Shown here one piece after another: positions 63,143 through 64,000 of a stretch of DNA of 64,000 bases; positions within the stretch are counted from its first letter, which is position 1; each line of letters begins with the position of its first letter. The translations under genes were made by a program, and so were the position numbers. The DNA comes from Gymnodinialimonas sp. 57CJ19. GTDB lineage: Bacteria; Pseudomonadota; Alphaproteobacteria; Rhodobacterales; Rhodobacteraceae. The stretch lies in assembly GCF_038396845.1 (NCBI RefSeq), contig NZ_CP151587.1:2950001-3014000 (forward strand), in the 5' to 3' direction. The notes below the pieces were generated by a model. It saw only the letters and a list, made by a program, of their open reading frames with translations. It did no database searches and was not told where the DNA came from.

Positions 63143-64000
63143 CAATCGGGGAAGGACTGTATGCTGAGGTCACGGCCACATCGGAAACCGTCGCGTTTGA
63201 TCCCACGAGACGCGCTGGCCTTGCACGTCTGGAACAATACGCGCCACGGACCGGGGTGCATTACGCGACGCATCGCAACTACGATCTGGGACCGTCGCAG
63301 CGAAGCACAACCTCGGCCCTATCCCCCTGGATACGGCATCGTCTGATCACCGAGCCAGAGGTGCTGACCCATACGCTGGCGCGCCACAGTCCAACGACTG
63401 CTATGAAGTTCATCCAGGAGGTGTTCTGGCGCGGCTATTTCAAAGGTTGGCTAGAACAGCACCCAAGTGTTTGGCAAAGCTACCAACTTGGCCTTCGGAC
63501 GGCGTGGGATAAGTTGGAAAGCAACATCCACCGCAAAAACGACGTCTTGGCCGCCATGGATGGGCGCACGGGGATTGCGTGTTTTGACCATTGGTGCCGT
63601 GAGCTGGTGAAAACCGGGTACCTGCATAACCACGCACGTATGTGGTTCGCCTCGATCTGGATCTTCACGCTGCGTCTTCCGTGGGAATTGGGCGCGCAGT
63701 TCTTCCTGCGCCATTTGATCGACGGCGATCCGGCATCCAATACGTTAAGCTGGCGCTGGGTCGGCGGGCTGCATACCAAAGGCAAGACCTATCTGGCCCG
63801 GCCATCCAACATTGCCAAATACACGAAAGGGGCATTTGAACCGATCGGCCAACTGGCGAATACGGCCGAGCCATTGAGTGAAGCGGGTGATCATCCGCTC
63901 GTGCCTTTCATCCCGGAAAACCCGACCGCCCAAAAGAATTTCCTGCTGTTGGTGACAGAAGAGGATTGCCGGTCCAGGACGTTGATATCAGGAACGGCCA
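63139..64000 (+). CDS. Second photolyase/cryptochrome-family FAD-binding protein (partial at window end)
   Basis: 287 codons visible. The frame starts MTIGEGLYAEVTATSETV; FAD_binding_7 features follow: LSPWIRHRLITEPEV, KFIQEVFWRGYFKGWLEQHP and the flavin-loop region LSWRWVGGLHTKGKTY. A short N-terminus with no antenna domain is seen, as in cryptochrome-like proteins coupled to DUF2256. The C-terminus lies off the window. Confidence 0.88.
   Translation, partial: MTIGEGLYAEVTATSETVAFDPTRRAGLARLEQYAPRTGVHYATHRNYDLGPSQRSTTSALSPWIRHRLITEPEVLTHTLARHSPTTAMKFIQEVFWRGYFKGWLEQHPSVWQSYQLGLRTAWDKLESNIHRKNDVLAAMDGRTGIACFDHWCRELVKTGYLHNHARMWFASIWIFTLRLPWELGAQFFLRHLIDGDPASNTLSWRWVGGLHTKGKTYLARPSNIAKYTKGAFEPIGQLANTAEPLSEAGDHPLVPFIPENPTAQKNFLLLVTEEDCRSRTLISGTA

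Overview
The window is high-GC chromosomal DNA that reads as a marine Rhodobacteraceae (roseobacter-type) alphaproteobacterium. Support: the F1-ATPase inhibitor zeta subunit (known from alphaproteobacteria), RNase E with a large acidic insertion, a divided B12-dependent methionine synthase, an FdsGBACD formate dehydrogenase, a bacterial FeS photolyase with DUF2256, and the amidase/PBP1A/RF2 neighbourhood. No rRNA, tRNA, insertion sequence, prophage or CRISPR array was recognised.

Layout. 1-10.8 kb: housekeeping block with prfB (cut by the window edge), mrcA, a methyltransferase, amiC, an aminotransferase, a DsbA-like protein and rne with a long leader. 10.8-16 kb: minus-strand block dctB, a 41-bp tandem repeat array, dctD (without a GAFTGA loop) and two unknown membrane-anchored proteins. 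16-18.3 kb: purQ, purS, purC and the divergent zeta subunit. 18.5-24.2 kb: homocysteine-methyltransferase module and corrinoid module of a split methionine synthase, plus a radical SAM protein, an EamA transporter, an unknown membrane protein and DUF1638. 24.3-33.3 kb: pentonate dehydratase-like IlvD/Edd enzyme, then fdsGBA-fdhD-fdsD with its LysR regulator. 33.6-41.2 kb: RND transporter plus an exported protein, a CheB-CheR-PAS hybrid with an unknown partner, and a DUF1445 protein. 41.3-45.9 kb: SbcCD/YhaNO-like nuclease pair and KDG kinase. 46.2-48.6 kb: two miniature YadA-type trimeric autotransporter-like proteins and an IalB-family protein. 48.7-59.2 kb: accessory catabolic region with a PhyH oxygenase, a LacI remnant, UPF0261 (Tm-1-like), aldehyde dehydrogenase, TctABC transporter, and divergent IclR, class III aminotransferase and MBL hydrolase. 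59.3-61 kb: a small reading frame with an internal TGA and an M19 dipeptidase. 61.3-64 kb: photolyase operon behind an RpoE-type promoter (small ORF, FeS photolyase, DUF2256, second photolyase cut by the window end).

How they work together: the formate dehydrogenase oxidises C1-derived formate to CO2 with NAD+, and two palindromic T-N11-A sites mark probable control by the adjacent LysR protein. The Tct transporter, aldehyde dehydrogenase, aminotransferase and hydrolase face each other across a 17-bp palindrome, as expected of an IclR-controlled catabolic unit whose substrate cannot be read from sequence. The photolyase genes overlap stop-to-start and are probably expressed under light or singlet-oxygen stress. 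Two families of dispersed intergenic elements (palindromes with a TTGCAA core, and a hairpin followed by a GATATTT-type box) recur through the window.
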